DNA of 64,000 nt. Origin: Agrobacterium tumefaciens. GTDB taxonomy: Bacteria; Pseudomonadota; Alphaproteobacteria; Rhizobiales; Rhizobiaceae. Location: contig NZ_CP115842.1 of NCBI RefSeq assembly GCF_013318015.2, positions 744,001 to 808,000 on the forward strand, in the 5' to 3' direction. Below, one piece after another: positions 17,815 through 27,616 of the stretch. The notes under the pieces are model-generated. The model was not told the origin of the DNA. It did not search any database and saw only the letters and a list, made by a program, of their open reading frames with translations. The position numbers and the translations under genes were made by a program. Numbering within the stretch: position 1 is the first letter of the stretch; every line of letters starts with the position of its first letter.

Positions 17815-19350
17815 ATGATGCGTGCTGAAACCAAAATCTTAGACGTTACCGAGACTTACAGCGCGACGCCCATTCTGGAAATGCGCGGCATCAGCCAGAT
17901 ATTCCCCGGCGTGAAGGCGCTGGATGGCGTCGATATCGCGCTTTATCCCGGCAAGGTCACGGCGCTGATCGGCGAGAACGGTGCTGGAAAATCCACGCTC
18001 GTCAAAATTCTCACCGGAATCTACCGCCCGAATGAAGGGGAAATCCTTCTCGATGGCCGGCCCGTCACCTTTCACGGCGCACAGGATGCCATCGATGCCG
18101 GCGTGACCGCCATTCATCAGGAAACCGTGCTGTTCGACGAGCTTTCCGTGGGAGAAAACATCTTCCTCGGTCATGCGCCCAAAGGCCGTTTCGGCCTCAT
18201 TGACTGGAAGACCATCAATGCGCGCGCCGGGGTCCTGCTTGAACAGCTCGAAAGCACCATCGATCCGTCCATTCGGCTGAAGGACCTTTCCATCGCGCAG
18301 CGCCACCTCGTGGCAATCGCCAGAGCGCTTTCCGTCGAGGCACGCATCGTCATCATGGACGAACCGACAGCCGCCCTTTCCCGCAAGGAAATCGATGATC
18401 TGTTCCGCATCGTTGAAAACCTGAAGCGGCAGGGCAAGGCCATCCTGTTCATCAGCCACAAGTTCGATGAAGTATATGAAATCGCTGAAAATTACGCCGT
18501 ATTCCGGGACGGAAAGATGGTCGGCGCGGGTAATCTCGCCGCCACCCCGCAGGATGAGATCGTGCGCCTGATGGTTGGCCGCGACGTCACGAACGCCTTT
18601 CCCAAGCAGGCGGTCGCGCTCGGCCCGACGGTTCTTTCGGTCCAAAATTATTCACACCAGACGGAATTTCGCGATATTTCTCTCGATCTGCGCAAAGGCG
18701 AAATTCTTGGCCTTTATGGGCTGATCGGCGCCGGGCGGTCGGAACTGTGCCAGTCGCTTTTCGGCATCACCCGCCCAGCCTCAGGACAGATTACCCTCAA
18801 CGGCCAACCGCTCGTCATCCGTTCGCCGGAGGATGCGATCCGCGCCGGCATCGTTTATGTGCCGGAAGAGCGTGGACGGCATGGGCTGGCGCTGGACATG
18901 CCGATCTACCAGAACATGTCGCTGCCCTCTCTTGCCCGCACCTCTCGCAAGGGCTTTCTCGCCGCAGCAAACGAATTTGCTCTGGCGCGCAAATATGCCT
19001 CCCGCCTCGACCTGCGCGCCGCCGCCCTGTCCGTGCCCGTCGGCACGCTTTCCGGCGGCAACCAGCAGAAGGTGGTGATCGGCAAATGGCTCGCCACGCA
19101 GCCGAAAGTCATTATTCTCGATGAACCCACCAAGGGCATCGATATCGGCTCCAAGGCCGCCGTGCACGGCTTCATCAGCGAGCTTGCAGCCGAAGGTCTC
19201 TCCATCATCATGATTTCATCCGAACTTCCCGAAATTCTCGGCATGTCCGACCGCGCCATCGTCATGCGCGAAGGCCTGATGGCAGGTCAGTTCGAACGCG
19301 CCGATTTTTCTCCGGAAAAGCTGGTGCGCGCCGCCACCGGCAACGCCTGA
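17815..19350 (+). CDS. rhaT: rhamnose ABC transporter, double ATP-binding protein
   Basis: A 511-residue sugar-import ATPase with two nucleotide-binding domains. The first has Walker A GENGAGKST near residue 60, LSIAQRHLVAIARAL and Walker B IVIMDEPTAAL. The second starts near 265 with the degenerate GLIGAGRSEL loop in place of Walker A, then LSGGNQQKVVIGKWLA and VIILDEPTKGID, as usual for the ribose-type CUT2 importers (RbsA). The two start ATGs (17815 and 17818) are adjacent, with only a weak ribosome site. Energises RhaP/RhaQ at the inner membrane. Confidence 0.93.
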   Translation: MMRAETKILDVTETYSATPILEMRGISQIFPGVKALDGVDIALYPGKVTALIGENGAGKSTLVKILTGIYRPNEGEILLDGRPVTFHGAQDAIDAGVTAIHQETVLFDELSVGENIFLGHAPKGRFGLIDWKTINARAGVLLEQLESTIDPSIRLKDLSIAQRHLVAIARALSVEARIVIMDEPTAALSRKEIDDLFRIVENLKRQGKAILFISHKFDEVYEIAENYAVFRDGKMVGAGNLAATPQDEIVRLMVGRDVTNAFPKQAVALGPTVLSVQNYSHQTEFRDISLDLRKGEILGLYGLIGAGRSELCQSLFGITRPASGQITLNGQPLVIRSPEDAIRAGIVYVPEERGRHGLALDMPIYQNMSLPSLARTSRKGFLAAANEFALARKYASRLDLRAAALSVPVGTLSGGNQQKVVIGKWLATQPKVIILDEPTKGIDIGSKAAVHGFISELAAEGLSIIMISSELPEILGMSDRAIVMREGLMAGQFERADFSPEKLVRAATGNA

Positions 19351-19363
19351 GAGGGGCAAAACC

Positions 19364-20365
19364 ATGCAACGTTTTCTCAAAAATCGCGAATGGCTGCTGG
19401 CGGGCATCATCGTCATCATGATCGCAGGCTTTGCGCTGCGCGCGCCCGGTTTCGGTAAGCTGGCCAATCTCGTCAATATCTTCAACGATACCTCCATCCT
19501 CATCATCCTGGCGCTTGGCCAGATGGCGGTCATTCTCACCAAATCCATCGATCTTTCGGTTGCCGCCAACCTCGCCTTCACCGGCATGGCAGTGGCGATG
19601 ACCAATGCCGCCTTCCCGGGAATTCCACTGCCGCTTCTCATCGCCATGGCGGTCGGCATCGGTGCGTTTCTGGGATCGATCAACGGCATTCTCGTCTGGT
19701 GGCTCGGCATTCCGCCCATCGTCGTCACGCTCGGCACGCTCACCATCTATCGCGGCATGGCCTTCGTGCTGTCGGGCGGCGGCTGGGTGAATGCGCACCA
19801 GCTTTCGCCGACTTTTCTCAACGTGCCGCGCACCATGATCCTCGGCATGCCGGTTTTATCTTGGGTCGCCATCCTCATCATCGCCGGTGCCTGGCTGGTG
19901 CTCAGCCGGACCTCTTTCGGCCGCTCCGCCTACGCTTCCGGCGGTAATCCGGGCGCTGCGGTCTATGCCGGCATCGATGTCGGCCGCACGCGCTTTCTGG
20001 CTTTCGTTCTGTCGGGTGCACTGGCAGGACTTGCAAGCTATCTCTGGGTATCGCGTTATGCCGTTGCCTATGTGGATATCGCCGCCGGTTTCGAACTCGA
20101 TAGCGTTGCGGCAAATGTGATTGGCGGCATCTCCATTGCCGGCGGCATTGGCTCGGTGGCAGGCGCTGTGCTCGGCGCACTGTTTCTCGGCGTCATTAAG
20201 AACGCCCTGCCCGTCATCGGCATTTCTCCCTTCGCGCAAATGGCGATTTCCGGCGTGGTTATCGTGCTCGCCGTCGTCTTCAACGCCCGCGCCGAAGCTC
20301 GAAAAGGGCGCATCATCCTGCGCGACCGGGCGGCAAGCGATCAGGCCAAGGAGGCCGCAGCATGA
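19364..20365 (+). CDS. rhaP: rhamnose ABC transporter, permease
   Basis: A 333-residue inner-membrane protein of the RbsC/BPD_transp_2 class with about 8-10 hydrophobic segments. Diagnostic stretches are LIILALGQMAVILTKSIDLS, IPPIVVTLGTLTIYRGMAFVL, GGNPGAAVYAGIDVGRTRF, and the EAA-like coupling region VIGGISIAGGIGSVAGAVLGA. Thirteen bases after rhaT and overlapping rhaQ by ATGA. Together with RhaQ it forms the heterodimeric channel. Confidence 0.92.
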   Translation: MQRFLKNREWLLAGIIVIMIAGFALRAPGFGKLANLVNIFNDTSILIILALGQMAVILTKSIDLSVAANLAFTGMAVAMTNAAFPGIPLPLLIAMAVGIGAFLGSINGILVWWLGIPPIVVTLGTLTIYRGMAFVLSGGGWVNAHQLSPTFLNVPRTMILGMPVLSWVAILIIAGAWLVLSRTSFGRSAYASGGNPGAAVYAGIDVGRTRFLAFVLSGALAGLASYLWVSRYAVAYVDIAAGFELDSVAANVIGGISIAGGIGSVAGAVLGALFLGVIKNALPVIGISPFAQMAISGVVIVLAVVFNARAEARKGRIILRDRAASDQAKEAAA

Positions 20366-21372
20366 GTACGAATTCTCAACCGGCGCAGAAGCCACGTATC
20401 ATTCCAGACAAGCTCGGCACGCCGTTGCGCCGTCTCCTGGCAAGCTGGGAAGTGCTGCTGCTCGGCGTCGCGATCCTCATCTTCATCGCCAATTCGTTTG
20501 CCTCGCCCTATTTCCTCAATGCCTGGAACCTGTCCGACGCGACGTTCAACTTCACCGAAAAGGCGATCATCGCCTTTGCGATGGCGCTTCTGATCATCGC
20601 TGGCGAGATTGATCTCTCAGTCGCCGCCGTCATCGCTCTCGCCTCCACCGCAATGGGTGCGGCGGTGCAGATGGGTGTTGGCACGCCGGGACTCGTCGCC
20701 ATCGGCATCGGAACCGGGCTACTCTGTGGGGCGTTCAACGGCTTTCTCGTCGCTGGCCTCAAACTGCCATCCATCGTCGTCACCATCGGCACGATGAGCC
20801 TGTTTCGCGGTATTTCCTATATGGTGCTGGGTGACCAGGCCTATGGCAAATATCCGGCGGATTTCGCCTATTTCGGTCAGGGTTACGTATACTCGGTCAT
20901 CTCCTTCGAATTCGTGCTGTTCCTCGCCATGGCCGTCATCTTCGCCATTCTGCTGCACGCCACCAATTTCGGCCGGCAGGTCTACGTGATCGGCAACAAT
21001 CCGTTTGCCGCCCGTTTTTCCGGTATCCCCGTCGAGCGGGTGAAATTCATCCTCTTCCTTTTGACCGGCCTGATGAGCGGCATCGCCGCCATCTGCCTCA
21101 CCTCGCGGCTCGGTTCCACCCGCCCCTCGATTGCTCAAGGCTGGGAGCTTGAAGTCGTGACCATGGTGGTGCTCGGCGGCGTGTCCATTCTCGGCGGCTC
21201 CGGCACCATTGCAGGTGTCGTCATCGCTGCCTTCGTCATGGGCCTCGTCACCTTCGGCCTCGGTCTTCTGAACGTGCCTGGCATCGTCATGTCGATCTTC
21301 GTCGGCCTGCTTTTGATCATCACCATCGCCATACCCATCGTTGTGCGCCGCCTTCGCGCCATCAGAGGCTAA
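20362..21372 (+). CDS. rhaQ: rhamnose ABC transporter, permease
   Basis: The second 336-residue CUT2 permease. After a short cytoplasmic tail it has membrane segments beginning LLLGVAILIFIANSF, then MALLIIAGEIDLSVAAVIAL, LPSIVVTIGTMSLFRGIS, GNNPFAARFSGIPVERVKF, and the coupling loop VVLGGVSILGGSGTIAGV. It shares family motifs with RhaP but is clearly a separate paralogue. The start overlaps the rhaP stop (ATGA) and rhaU follows after 3 bases, so the proteins are likely made by coupled translation. Confidence 0.92.
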   Translation: MSTNSQPAQKPRIIPDKLGTPLRRLLASWEVLLLGVAILIFIANSFASPYFLNAWNLSDATFNFTEKAIIAFAMALLIIAGEIDLSVAAVIALASTAMGAAVQMGVGTPGLVAIGIGTGLLCGAFNGFLVAGLKLPSIVVTIGTMSLFRGISYMVLGDQAYGKYPADFAYFGQGYVYSVISFEFVLFLAMAVIFAILLHATNFGRQVYVIGNNPFAARFSGIPVERVKFILFLLTGLMSGIAAICLTSRLGSTRPSIAQGWELEVVTMVVLGGVSILGGSGTIAGVVIAAFVMGLVTFGLGLLNVPGIVMSIFVGLLLIITIAIPIVVRRLRAIRG

Positions 21373-21375
21373 GCC

Positions 21376-21699
21376 ATGCCGGAATTAGAAAAACACGCTT
21401 TCAAGATGAAACTCTTCGCCGGCAAGCAAGCCGAATATAGACGGCGCCACGACGAGATATGGCCGGAACTGGTTGCTCTACTGCACGAAGCGGGTGTGAG
21501 CGACTATTCAATCCACCTCGACCCGGAAACCGACATCCTGTTCGGCGTGCTGACCCGCCCGAAGAACCACGGTATGGCAGCTTTGCCCGAGCATCCCGTG
21601 ATGAAGAAATGGTGGGCGCATATGGCTGACATCATGGAAAGCAACCCCGATAGTTCGCCTGTCGCGACTGACCTTGTGACAGTGTTCCAACTGCCATGA
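21376..21699 (+). CDS. rhaU: L-rhamnose mutarotase
   Basis: A 107-residue protein of the RhaM/RhaU family that interconverts alpha and beta L-rhamnose, speeding supply of the anomer used by the isomerase. Family features are [24 protein letters not shown] with the catalytic His, [17 protein letters not shown], and [11 protein letters not shown], whose Trp pair lines the sugar pocket. The length equals that of the family. It overlaps rhaK by ATGA and sits between permease and kinase genes as in R. leguminosarum. Confidence 0.93.
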   Translation: MPELEKHAFKMKLFAGKQAEYRRRHDEIWPELVALLHEAGVSDYSIHLDPETDILFGVLTRPKNHGMAALPEHPVMKKWWAHMADIMESNPDSSPVATDLVTVFQLP

Positions 21700-23078
21700 A
21701 TGACATGACAAAGCCACGCCGCGTCGCGGTCATCGATATAGGCAAGACCAATGCCAAGGTCGTTGTCATCGACACCCGAAGCGGCGAAGAGATAACCGGT
21801 GACAGACGTTCCAACCCTGTCCTTCGTGACGGCATTTATCCGCATTACGATGTGGAGATGCTCTGGAGCTTCATTCTCGCCTCTCTGCGGCGGTTCGCGG
21901 AAGAGCCGGGTTTCGACGCGATTTCCATCACGACCCATGGCGCGTCTGCCGCACTTCTTGACGAAAACGGCGATCTTGCCATGCCTGTGCTGGATTACGA
22001 GCACAGCTACCCCGCAAGCGTTGCGGAAGCCTATCTCCGCATCAGGCCAGATTTTGCTGAAACCGGCTCGCCCTCGCTTCCAGCCGGATTGAACCTTGGC
22101 GCACAAATCCATTTCCAGAAAACCGCCTTTCCGCAGGAATTCGCTGGGGTGCGCAGCATCGTCACCTACGCGCAATATTGGGCGGGGCGGCTGACCGGCG
22201 TTCAGGCCACCGAGACGACCTCGCTCGGTTGCCATACGGATTTGTGGAATCCGCGGCTGAAGGCGTTTTCATCGCTGGTCGAGCGCTTGGGCATTGCGCA
22301 ATTGATGGCGCCGGTGCGCTCCGCCTTCGATGTACTCGGGCCAGTCCGCGAATCGGTGGCGCTGGAAACCGGGCTTTCGGGGGATATATCGGTCTATTGC
22401 GGCATCCATGATTCCAACGCCTCGCTCCTGCCGCATCTGCTGCGGCGGCAGGGTGATTTTTCGGTCGTCTCCACCGGCACCTGGGTGGTGAATTTCGCCA
22501 TCGGCGGTACGGCAGAGGCGCTGGATCCCGCCCGTGATACGCTTTTGAATGTCGATGCCCTCGGGCGTCCCGTTCCCTCCTCCCGCTTCATGGGCGGCAG
22601 GGAATATGAAATGCTGACGCACCAATTCGGGCCTGCTCCGGGCGAAGAAACCGAAGCCGCTCTCGGCGGCGTGCTCACAAGAGGCATGATGCTGTTGCCC
22701 AGCGTCGTCAGCGGTTCCGGCCCCTTCCCCGGCAAAACAGCGCGCTGGATTGCCGACGACAATGCCACTGTTGCGGAACGGCACGCGGCAGCGGCGCTTT
22801 ATCTCGCCCTGATGACGGAGTTCAGCCTATCGCTCATCGGGCGGAAAGGCCCGATACTGGTCGAAGGGCCATTCGCCAGCAATGCGCTTTATCTCAAGGC
22901 GCTGGCAGGTTTTGCCGAAACTGAGGTCATCGCCGTCAGCGGTTCCACAGGCACCAGTGCCGGGGCAGCACTCCTCACCGGTATCAAACCACTTGCCGGT
23001 CGCGAGCGTCATTTCGCTCCCGATGCCATTGCAGGGCTTCCCGCCTATCACAGCGAATGGCAGGCCCGTCTGGCTTGA
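21696..23078 (+). CDS. rhaK: rhamnulokinase (FGGY family)
   Basis: A 460-residue sugar kinase that would phosphorylate rhamnulose before the RhaD aldolase step. The N-terminal nucleotide-binding lobe starts [33 protein letters not shown] and LDYEHSYP contact the sugar; [14 protein letters not shown] and [15 protein letters not shown] are FGGY signatures, and the C-terminal VEGPFASN and [13 protein letters not shown] form the adenine site. In R. leguminosarum RhaK is also needed for activity of the RhaSTPQ importer, which the shared operon is consistent with. It ends the operon; a terminator hairpin follows. Confidence 0.92.
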   Translation: MNDMTKPRRVAVIDIGKTNAKVVVIDTRSGEEITGDRRSNPVLRDGIYPHYDVEMLWSFILASLRRFAEEPGFDAISITTHGASAALLDENGDLAMPVLDYEHSYPASVAEAYLRIRPDFAETGSPSLPAGLNLGAQIHFQKTAFPQEFAGVRSIVTYAQYWAGRLTGVQATETTSLGCHTDLWNPRLKAFSSLVERLGIAQLMAPVRSAFDVLGPVRESVALETGLSGDISVYCGIHDSNASLLPHLLRRQGDFSVVSTGTWVVNFAIGGTAEALDPARDTLLNVDALGRPVPSSRFMGGREYEMLTHQFGPAPGEETEAALGGVLTRGMMLLPSVVSGSGPFPGKTARWIADDNATVAERHAAAALYLALMTEFSLSLIGRKGPILVEGPFASNALYLKALAGFAETEVIAVSGSTGTSAGAALLTGIKPLAGRERHFAPDAIAGLPAYHSEWQARLA

Positions 23079-23091
23079 CGCAAGACGACAA

Positions 23092-23124
23092 AATGCGGCC
23101 GGGTATCCAGCCGCATTCCGTTTT
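23092..23124. terminator. bidirectional terminator between rhaK and the hydrolase
   Basis: AATGCGGC (23092-23099) pairs with GCCGCATT (23110-23117) around a 10-base loop, followed by TTTT at 23121-23124 on the plus strand. It lies between convergent genes with 55 bp between their stops, so it can serve both. Confidence 0.7.
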
Positions 23125-23133
23125 GCAAAAGGA

Positions 23134-23970
23134 TCAAGCCTTGATGAAGGCCAGAAGATCGGCGTTGAGCACGTCTGCATTGATGGTCAGCATGCCGTGC
23201 GAGAAGCCGGGATAGGTCTTCAGCGTACCGTTTTTCAGGAGCTTCACCGATTTCAGCGCAGAGTCCGCAATCGGCACGATCTGGTCATCTTCACCGTGCA
23301 GCACGAGTGTAGGCACGCTGATGGCCTTCAGGTCTTCGGTCTGGTCGGTTTCCGAGAATGCCTTGATGCCATCGTAATGCGCCTTGGCACTGCCCATCAT
23401 ACCCTGCCGCCACCAGTTCTGGATCACGCCTTCCTGAACGGTCGCTCCATCGCGGTTGAAGCCGTAGAACGGGCCGGAGGGCACATCGCGGAAGAACTGC
23501 GCGCGGTTTGCGGCAAGTGCTGAACGGAAGCCGTCAAAAACCTCCATCGGCAGGCCCTCGGGGTTGGCCTCGGTCTTGAGCATCAGCGGCGGCACGGCGG
23601 AAACCAGAACGGCCTTCGCGACGCGGCCTGCGGGTTCACCGTGTCTGGCAACATAACGCGCCACTTCGCCACCGCCGGTGGAATGACCGATATGCACGGC
23701 ATTTTTCAGGTCCAGCGCTTCTGCAACCGCAAAGGCGTCTGCGGCATAATGGTCCATATCGTGACCTTCGGAAACCTGCGCGGAGCGGCCGTGACCACGG
23801 CGATCATGGGCGACGACACGATATCCTTTCGAGAGGAAAAACAGCATCTGTCCATCCCAGTCGTCGGAGCTGAGTGGCCAGCCGTGGTGAAACACGATGG
23901 GCTGAGCATCCTTCGGGCCCCAGTCCTTGTAGAAGATGTCTGTTCCATCTGTCGTCTTAACAAAGCCCAT
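23134..23970 (-). CDS. alpha/beta hydrolase (non-haem chloroperoxidase / arylesterase type)
   Basis: A 278-residue cytoplasmic alpha/beta hydrolase. The oxyanion segment [12 protein letters not shown] is near residue 28, the nucleophile elbow [17 protein letters not shown] places Ser near 96, the acid is in [11 protein letters not shown] near 228 and the His in FSHGML near 257. HGWPLS and GHSTGG are typical of the cofactor-free haloperoxidase/esterase subgroup, often active on small esters and capable of perhydrolysis; the true substrate is unknown. GAAGGAG lies 6 bases before the ATG. Single gene with its own upstream region, unrelated to rhamnose use as far as can be seen. Confidence 0.85.
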   Translation of the reverse strand: MGFVKTTDGTDIFYKDWGPKDAQPIVFHHGWPLSSDDWDGQMLFFLSKGYRVVAHDRRGHGRSAQVSEGHDMDHYAADAFAVAEALDLKNAVHIGHSTGGGEVARYVARHGEPAGRVAKAVLVSAVPPLMLKTEANPEGLPMEVFDGFRSALAANRAQFFRDVPSGPFYGFNRDGATVQEGVIQNWWRQGMMGSAKAHYDGIKAFSETDQTEDLKAISVPTLVLHGEDDQIVPIADSALKSVKLLKNGTLKTYPGFSHGMLTINADVLNADLLAFIKA

Positions 23971-24305
23971 GATCGTTTCTCCTTCGGTTGCGTTGGCATC
24001 TTCCGGTGCGATCTATGTTGTGCGCCGGTTTGATGGAGGGATGATGACGCAGGAAAACATCCGCAACAATTGCAACAATAATTCTGAATGAATTGCTGAT
24101 CTGGTAATAATGGCCGTGCCGCCCGCTGTCTTATGCCCCGTTACCGGCGCTAAACGGCACCGCGACCGAAAAGTTGCGACAGAAGACGCAAACGGATTGA
24201 AATAACCAACCGGATAAGTTGCGTTTTAAATTGTAATCAACGGCGCACGGGCGCGGTCGCGACTGCACACCGCCGGAAACGAAACTCGCGAAGTTGCTCG
24301 AACTC
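23971..24305. other. intergenic region, 335 bp
   Basis: It holds the 5' region of the hydrolase, including an AT-richer stretch at 24050-24110 likely to carry its promoter, and the 3' end region of the FkbM methyltransferase gene. I see no convincing gene, RNA or strong hairpin; a small minus-strand open frame here has no ribosome site and overlaps the methyltransferase out of frame. Confidence 0.5.
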
Positions 24306-25001
24306 TCAATCCACGTCGGGATCGTATTCCCTCGGGCTGTCGTCCTTGGAAAACAACACGCAAGGGCCGCGTGAACCGCGTGGATCATAGGCGTATCCCT
24401 TGGCGGTCAGTGCCTGCATGATGTCGCGAACACCTTCGAGGCCATAAAGGTGATCGTGCAGCTCGACGAATATCCGCTCCACGCCAGCAAGCTCGGCATT
24501 GCCGAGCAGATCGCGTTCCGCGCCCTCGATATCCATCACGAGCGCCGTGATGCCCCGGCTGGCGACAAACGCATCGATATTCTCGGACGAGATTTCGATG
24601 CGCCTTTCATAAGGACCCTGATTTTCGTCCATGGACGACATCCAGAGATCCTTGCGGACATAGAAGGGATAGGTACGCGGCTCGTCGGCCGTGAGAAGTC
24701 CTTGGGAAAACACGACATTGCCACGGCAATTTGCCTTGATCACCCGTTCCGCCAGTGCCGCTGTGGACGGATTGGCCTCGAATGCCCAAACGGAAACATC
24801 CTGAATACCGGCAATGATCGAGGTTATGATGCCGATGCCGGACCCCAGTTCCAATACGCGGTCGCCGGGCTTGATGGCTTTCAGGACGCTGCGGGCCTCT
24901 TTCGCCTCATAGCTGCCGTCGGTCAGCGCCTGCCATATGACGGGCGATACCTCATCGGAAGAAAGAGGCAGGGCTACTCCATGCACATCCAGAATTTCCA
25001 T
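24306..25001 (-). CDS. FkbM-family methyltransferase
   Basis: A 231-residue SAM-dependent methyltransferase. The SAM site is DRVLELGSGIGIITSII (motif I) followed by VWAFEANPS (acidic end of strand 2); the FkbM-specific half has VMDIEGAERDLLG and ERIFVELHDHL, matching the DxEG and ELH motifs of the family. Such proteins methylate sugars or small molecules in glycan and secondary-metabolite pathways; no substrate can be named. ATG 25001 is preferred; a TTG at 25022 would add seven residues. It stands alone between the hydrolase and dcpA, separated from dcpA by 164 bp. Confidence 0.85.
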   Translation of the reverse strand: MEILDVHGVALPLSSDEVSPVIWQALTDGSYEAKEARSVLKAIKPGDRVLELGSGIGIITSIIAGIQDVSVWAFEANPSTAALAERVIKANCRGNVVFSQGLLTADEPRTYPFYVRKDLWMSSMDENQGPYERRIEISSENIDAFVASRGITALVMDIEGAERDLLGNAELAGVERIFVELHDHLYGLEGVRDIMQALTAKGYAYDPRGSRGPCVLFSKDDSPREYDPDVD

Positions 25002-25165
25002 ATTTCCCAAGCCCTTTCTCAAAACCCGGTCTCGTCAACAGAACGATCCCGCATAGACCGCGAATGCTCTACAGTATCGGTGCGACAACCGGTATTGGTT
25101 TTCGCCGTCAACGATGTATCCCACTGAAATTTAACATGGCTTGCCCTGTTCGAAAGCAAACCCGT

Positions 25166-27100
25166 TCAAACGGAACTCCAGGCCACCAGCTCCTTGGCCG
25201 GCAACGGCCGGCTGATCAGATAGCCCTGTACCAGATCGCATCCCAGACGTTTGACCAGCTCATATTGCTCCTCCGTCTCGATGCCTTCGGCGATGGTGGT
25301 CATTCGAAGGCTGCGCCCGACGCCGACCACGAATTCGACGATCGCCAGCGCGTCGCGGTCGCTGGTGATATCGCGCAGGAATGACCGGTCGATCTTGATC
25401 TTGTCGAACGGCACGCCGCGCAAATTCGCAAGCGAGGAGTAACCGGTGCCGAAATCGTCCATGGCGATCTGGATGCCGACGGCCTTTAGCCGCGTTAGCG
25501 TGTTGATCGTCTGGTCGCTCTTGTTCAGCAGGATCGATTCGGTGATCTCAAGCTCGAGCCGGCTCGGCTCCAGCCCGCTTTTATCAAGGGCACCCATCAC
25601 GTTCTGAATGAGGTTGGTACTGTGGAACTGAACCGGCGAGAGATTGACCGCCACCTTCATGTCCTCATCCCATCGCATCGCCTCGCGGCAGGCAGTCTCC
25701 ATCACCCATTTTCCGAGCGAATGGATAAGGCCGGTTCGTTCCGCAACGGGAATGAACACGCTGGGCGGAACATCGCCGCGCACTGGATGTTTCCAGCGCA
25801 AAAGTGCCTCGAAGCCACAAAGCTTGCGGGTCTGCGTCGCCACCTGCGGCTGGTAATAGACCTCCATCTCGTCGTTCTGCAGCGCAGTCTGCAGATCGGC
25901 CTCGAAGGATTTCTTTTCGGTCAGCTGCTTTTGCATGCGGACCTTGAAAACACTCGCCCGGCCAGGGCCGATGGCCTTGGCTTCATAGAGCGCCAGATCC
26001 GCGCGCTTGAACAATTCATCCGCATCGACGGTACCATGCGATATGGCGATACCGATGCAGGTGCCGATTTTCACCTCCTGCTCGCCGAGCTGGTAGGTCC
26101 GGCTGATCTGCTCGATAAGCTTGGAGGCGAGACGGCGCGCCGTGTCCTCATTGAGATCATCGGACACGACAGCGAATTCATCGCCGCCAAGGCGGCAAAC
26201 CATGTCGTAATCACCGCCGATCCCCGAAAGGCGCTGTGCCACGGCCTGAAGCAAGGCGTCGCCCGAATCGTGGCCAAGCGTGTCGTTGACGTCCTTGAAC
26301 CCATCGAGATCAAGCAGAAGAATGGCCGTCGTTCCATTGCCGCCGAAAGAGCGGCGCAACCGCTCGATAAGTTCCTGCCGGAACAGCGAGCGGTTCGGAA
26401 GGCCCGTCAACGCATCATGATAGGCATCATGCTCAAGCCGGACATTCTTGGCCTGCAATTCAAGCGTGGCGGCGCGCAGGTCGTCCGTCAGCCCGCGCAT
26501 GCTTTTCTGCGCGCGGTTCAACAGATCGTTCTGACGAAGCAGCAATATCACCAGCGCGATGCCGCACAGGATCAATCCGCCCGCAAGCGCGGTGTAGACG
26601 ATATGCAGCTTGCGCACGTCCTCATGGGCCGTATCGATCAGATTGACGTCATAGGCGACCGACGACGAAGCCAGCGTCGTCATCGGCGCATCGAGCGAGC
26701 TCATCTCGGAGAGCAGATCCGGAACATCCCTTGGCTCCAGGGTGTTCATCTGCTGTTCCAGGCGGGCCAGAACCGCGTCAAGGCGGGTTACGAGATCCCG
26801 CCATTGCTGTTTTTCATTGATGAAAGCGCCGAGGTTACCCTGCTTCAAGAGCTCCAGGCGGCTTAGCATGATGTCCATGCGCAGCTGCAATTCGTCCCGG
26901 TCGATGACACCGGGACTGAGCGCAAAAACGGCCAATTTGTTCTGAAGGCGGAGATACTCCGCCACGGTCTGACTGACCGCCCACGAATCGTTATAGCGGG
27001 CAAATTTCTGCAGAGCGGTCTGACGCTCGGCAATGACGAAAGCGATATAGCCCGTTGCCAGGACGAAGCAACAGATGATCACCGCCACAAGTTTTCGCAA
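25166..27100 (-). CDS. dcpA: membrane GGDEF-EAL diguanylate cyclase/phosphodiesterase, DcpA-like
   Basis: A 644-residue inner-membrane c-di-GMP enzyme. Transmembrane segments at residues 4-24 and 168-188 flank a helical periplasmic sensor domain. A cytoplasmic linker leads to a GGDEF domain with intact GGDEF at 305-309, then an EAL domain with intact EAL at 431-433 and DDFGTGYSS, KIDRSFL and AEGIE metal and loop motifs. Both activities can be expected. The inhibitory RxxD site ahead of GGDEF is absent (Gly at the Arg position). In A. tumefaciens DcpA switches between synthesis and breakdown under control of the pterin-binding PruR; the gene pair here, 9 bp apart, has the same make-up, so I assign the names by architecture and context. 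Confidence 0.88.
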   Translation of the reverse strand: MRKLVAVIICCFVLATGYIAFVIAERQTALQKFARYNDSWAVSQTVAEYLRLQNKLAVFALSPGVIDRDELQLRMDIMLSRLELLKQGNLGAFINEKQQWRDLVTRLDAVLARLEQQMNTLEPRDVPDLLSEMSSLDAPMTTLASSSVAYDVNLIDTAHEDVRKLHIVYTALAGGLILCGIALVILLLRQNDLLNRAQKSMRGLTDDLRAATLELQAKNVRLEHDAYHDALTGLPNRSLFRQELIERLRRSFGGNGTTAILLLDLDGFKDVNDTLGHDSGDALLQAVAQRLSGIGGDYDMVCRLGGDEFAVVSDDLNEDTARRLASKLIEQISRTYQLGEQEVKIGTCIGIAISHGTVDADELFKRADLALYEAKAIGPGRASVFKVRMQKQLTEKKSFEADLQTALQNDEMEVYYQPQVATQTRKLCGFEALLRWKHPVRGDVPPSVFIPVAERTGLIHSLGKWVMETACREAMRWDEDMKVAVNLSPVQFHSTNLIQNVMGALDKSGLEPSRLELEITESILLNKSDQTINTLTRLKAVGIQIAMDDFGTGYSSLANLRGVPFDKIKIDRSFLRDITSDRDALAIVEFVVGVGRSLRMTTIAEGIETEEQYELVKRLGCDLVQGYLISRPLPAKELVAWSSV

Positions 27101-27109
27101 ACGGCACCT

Positions 27110-27616
27110 TTATTCCACTATCAATTTGGCAACTTGCCATGCGGACCGCGAATAATAGGTCTGCTTCTGCAATTCCGGGTCGCTATCATAGGGATAGATG
27201 ACAAACAGCGGACCCTTTTCGCGAACTGTCATGTAGTTGCCATCCAGCTTGATCGCGAGGATAACGTTAAATTTCTTAAAATCCTCAACCGGTATGGTGC
27301 TCACATAATCGTTGAGTGCAACTGCCGTTACGCTGGTGCCTTTTGCGCCGACGAGATCCATCAACTTTGCCAGTGACACGCCGTCAAAACGAACGCGGCC
27401 ATCGTGCCAGGGCGTCGTGGTCTCCACCGTCACCATGCCCAATCCCTCCAGCATGTCGCGATCGAATACCGCAGCGCCATCGGCATTGGTGTTGGTGATG
27501 TTTCCGGAGATGGTCAATATCGGCTTGCCTTGCGGCTTGGCGATCGTCCCGGCCTCGGCACAGGAAAGCCACATGAGCGACAGAAACGCACTGAGAAGTA
27601 CCCGGGCGAAACTCAT
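27110..27616 (-). CDS. pruR: periplasmic pterin-binding protein, PruR-like (SUOX/molybdopterin-binding fold)
   Basis: A 168-residue secreted protein. Residues 1-22 form a Sec signal peptide (SFARVLLSAFLSLMWLS core, AEA cleavage). The mature part resembles the oxidoreductase molybdopterin-binding domain: LTISGNITNTN, GMVTVETTTPWHDGRVRFDGVSLAKLMD, VALNDYVSTIPVEDF and the C-terminal GPLFVIYPYD. The conserved Cys of true sulfite oxidases is not visible, which fits a pterin sensor and not an enzyme. In A. tumefaciens PruR binds pterins and steers DcpA toward phosphodiesterase action. ATG 27616 has GGAGAAAG upstream; an earlier start at 27691 would bury the signal peptide. First gene of the pruR-dcpA operon. 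Confidence 0.87.
   Translation of the reverse strand: MSFARVLLSAFLSLMWLSCAEAGTIAKPQGKPILTISGNITNTNADGAAVFDRDMLEGLGMVTVETTTPWHDGRVRFDGVSLAKLMDLVGAKGTSVTAVALNDYVSTIPVEDFKKFNVILAIKLDGNYMTVREKGPLFVIYPYDSDPELQKQTYYSRSAWQVAKLIVE

Noticed and set aside
24131..24388. 85-codon minus-strand frame
   Set aside because: Overlaps the FkbM gene out of frame and lacks a ribosome site.
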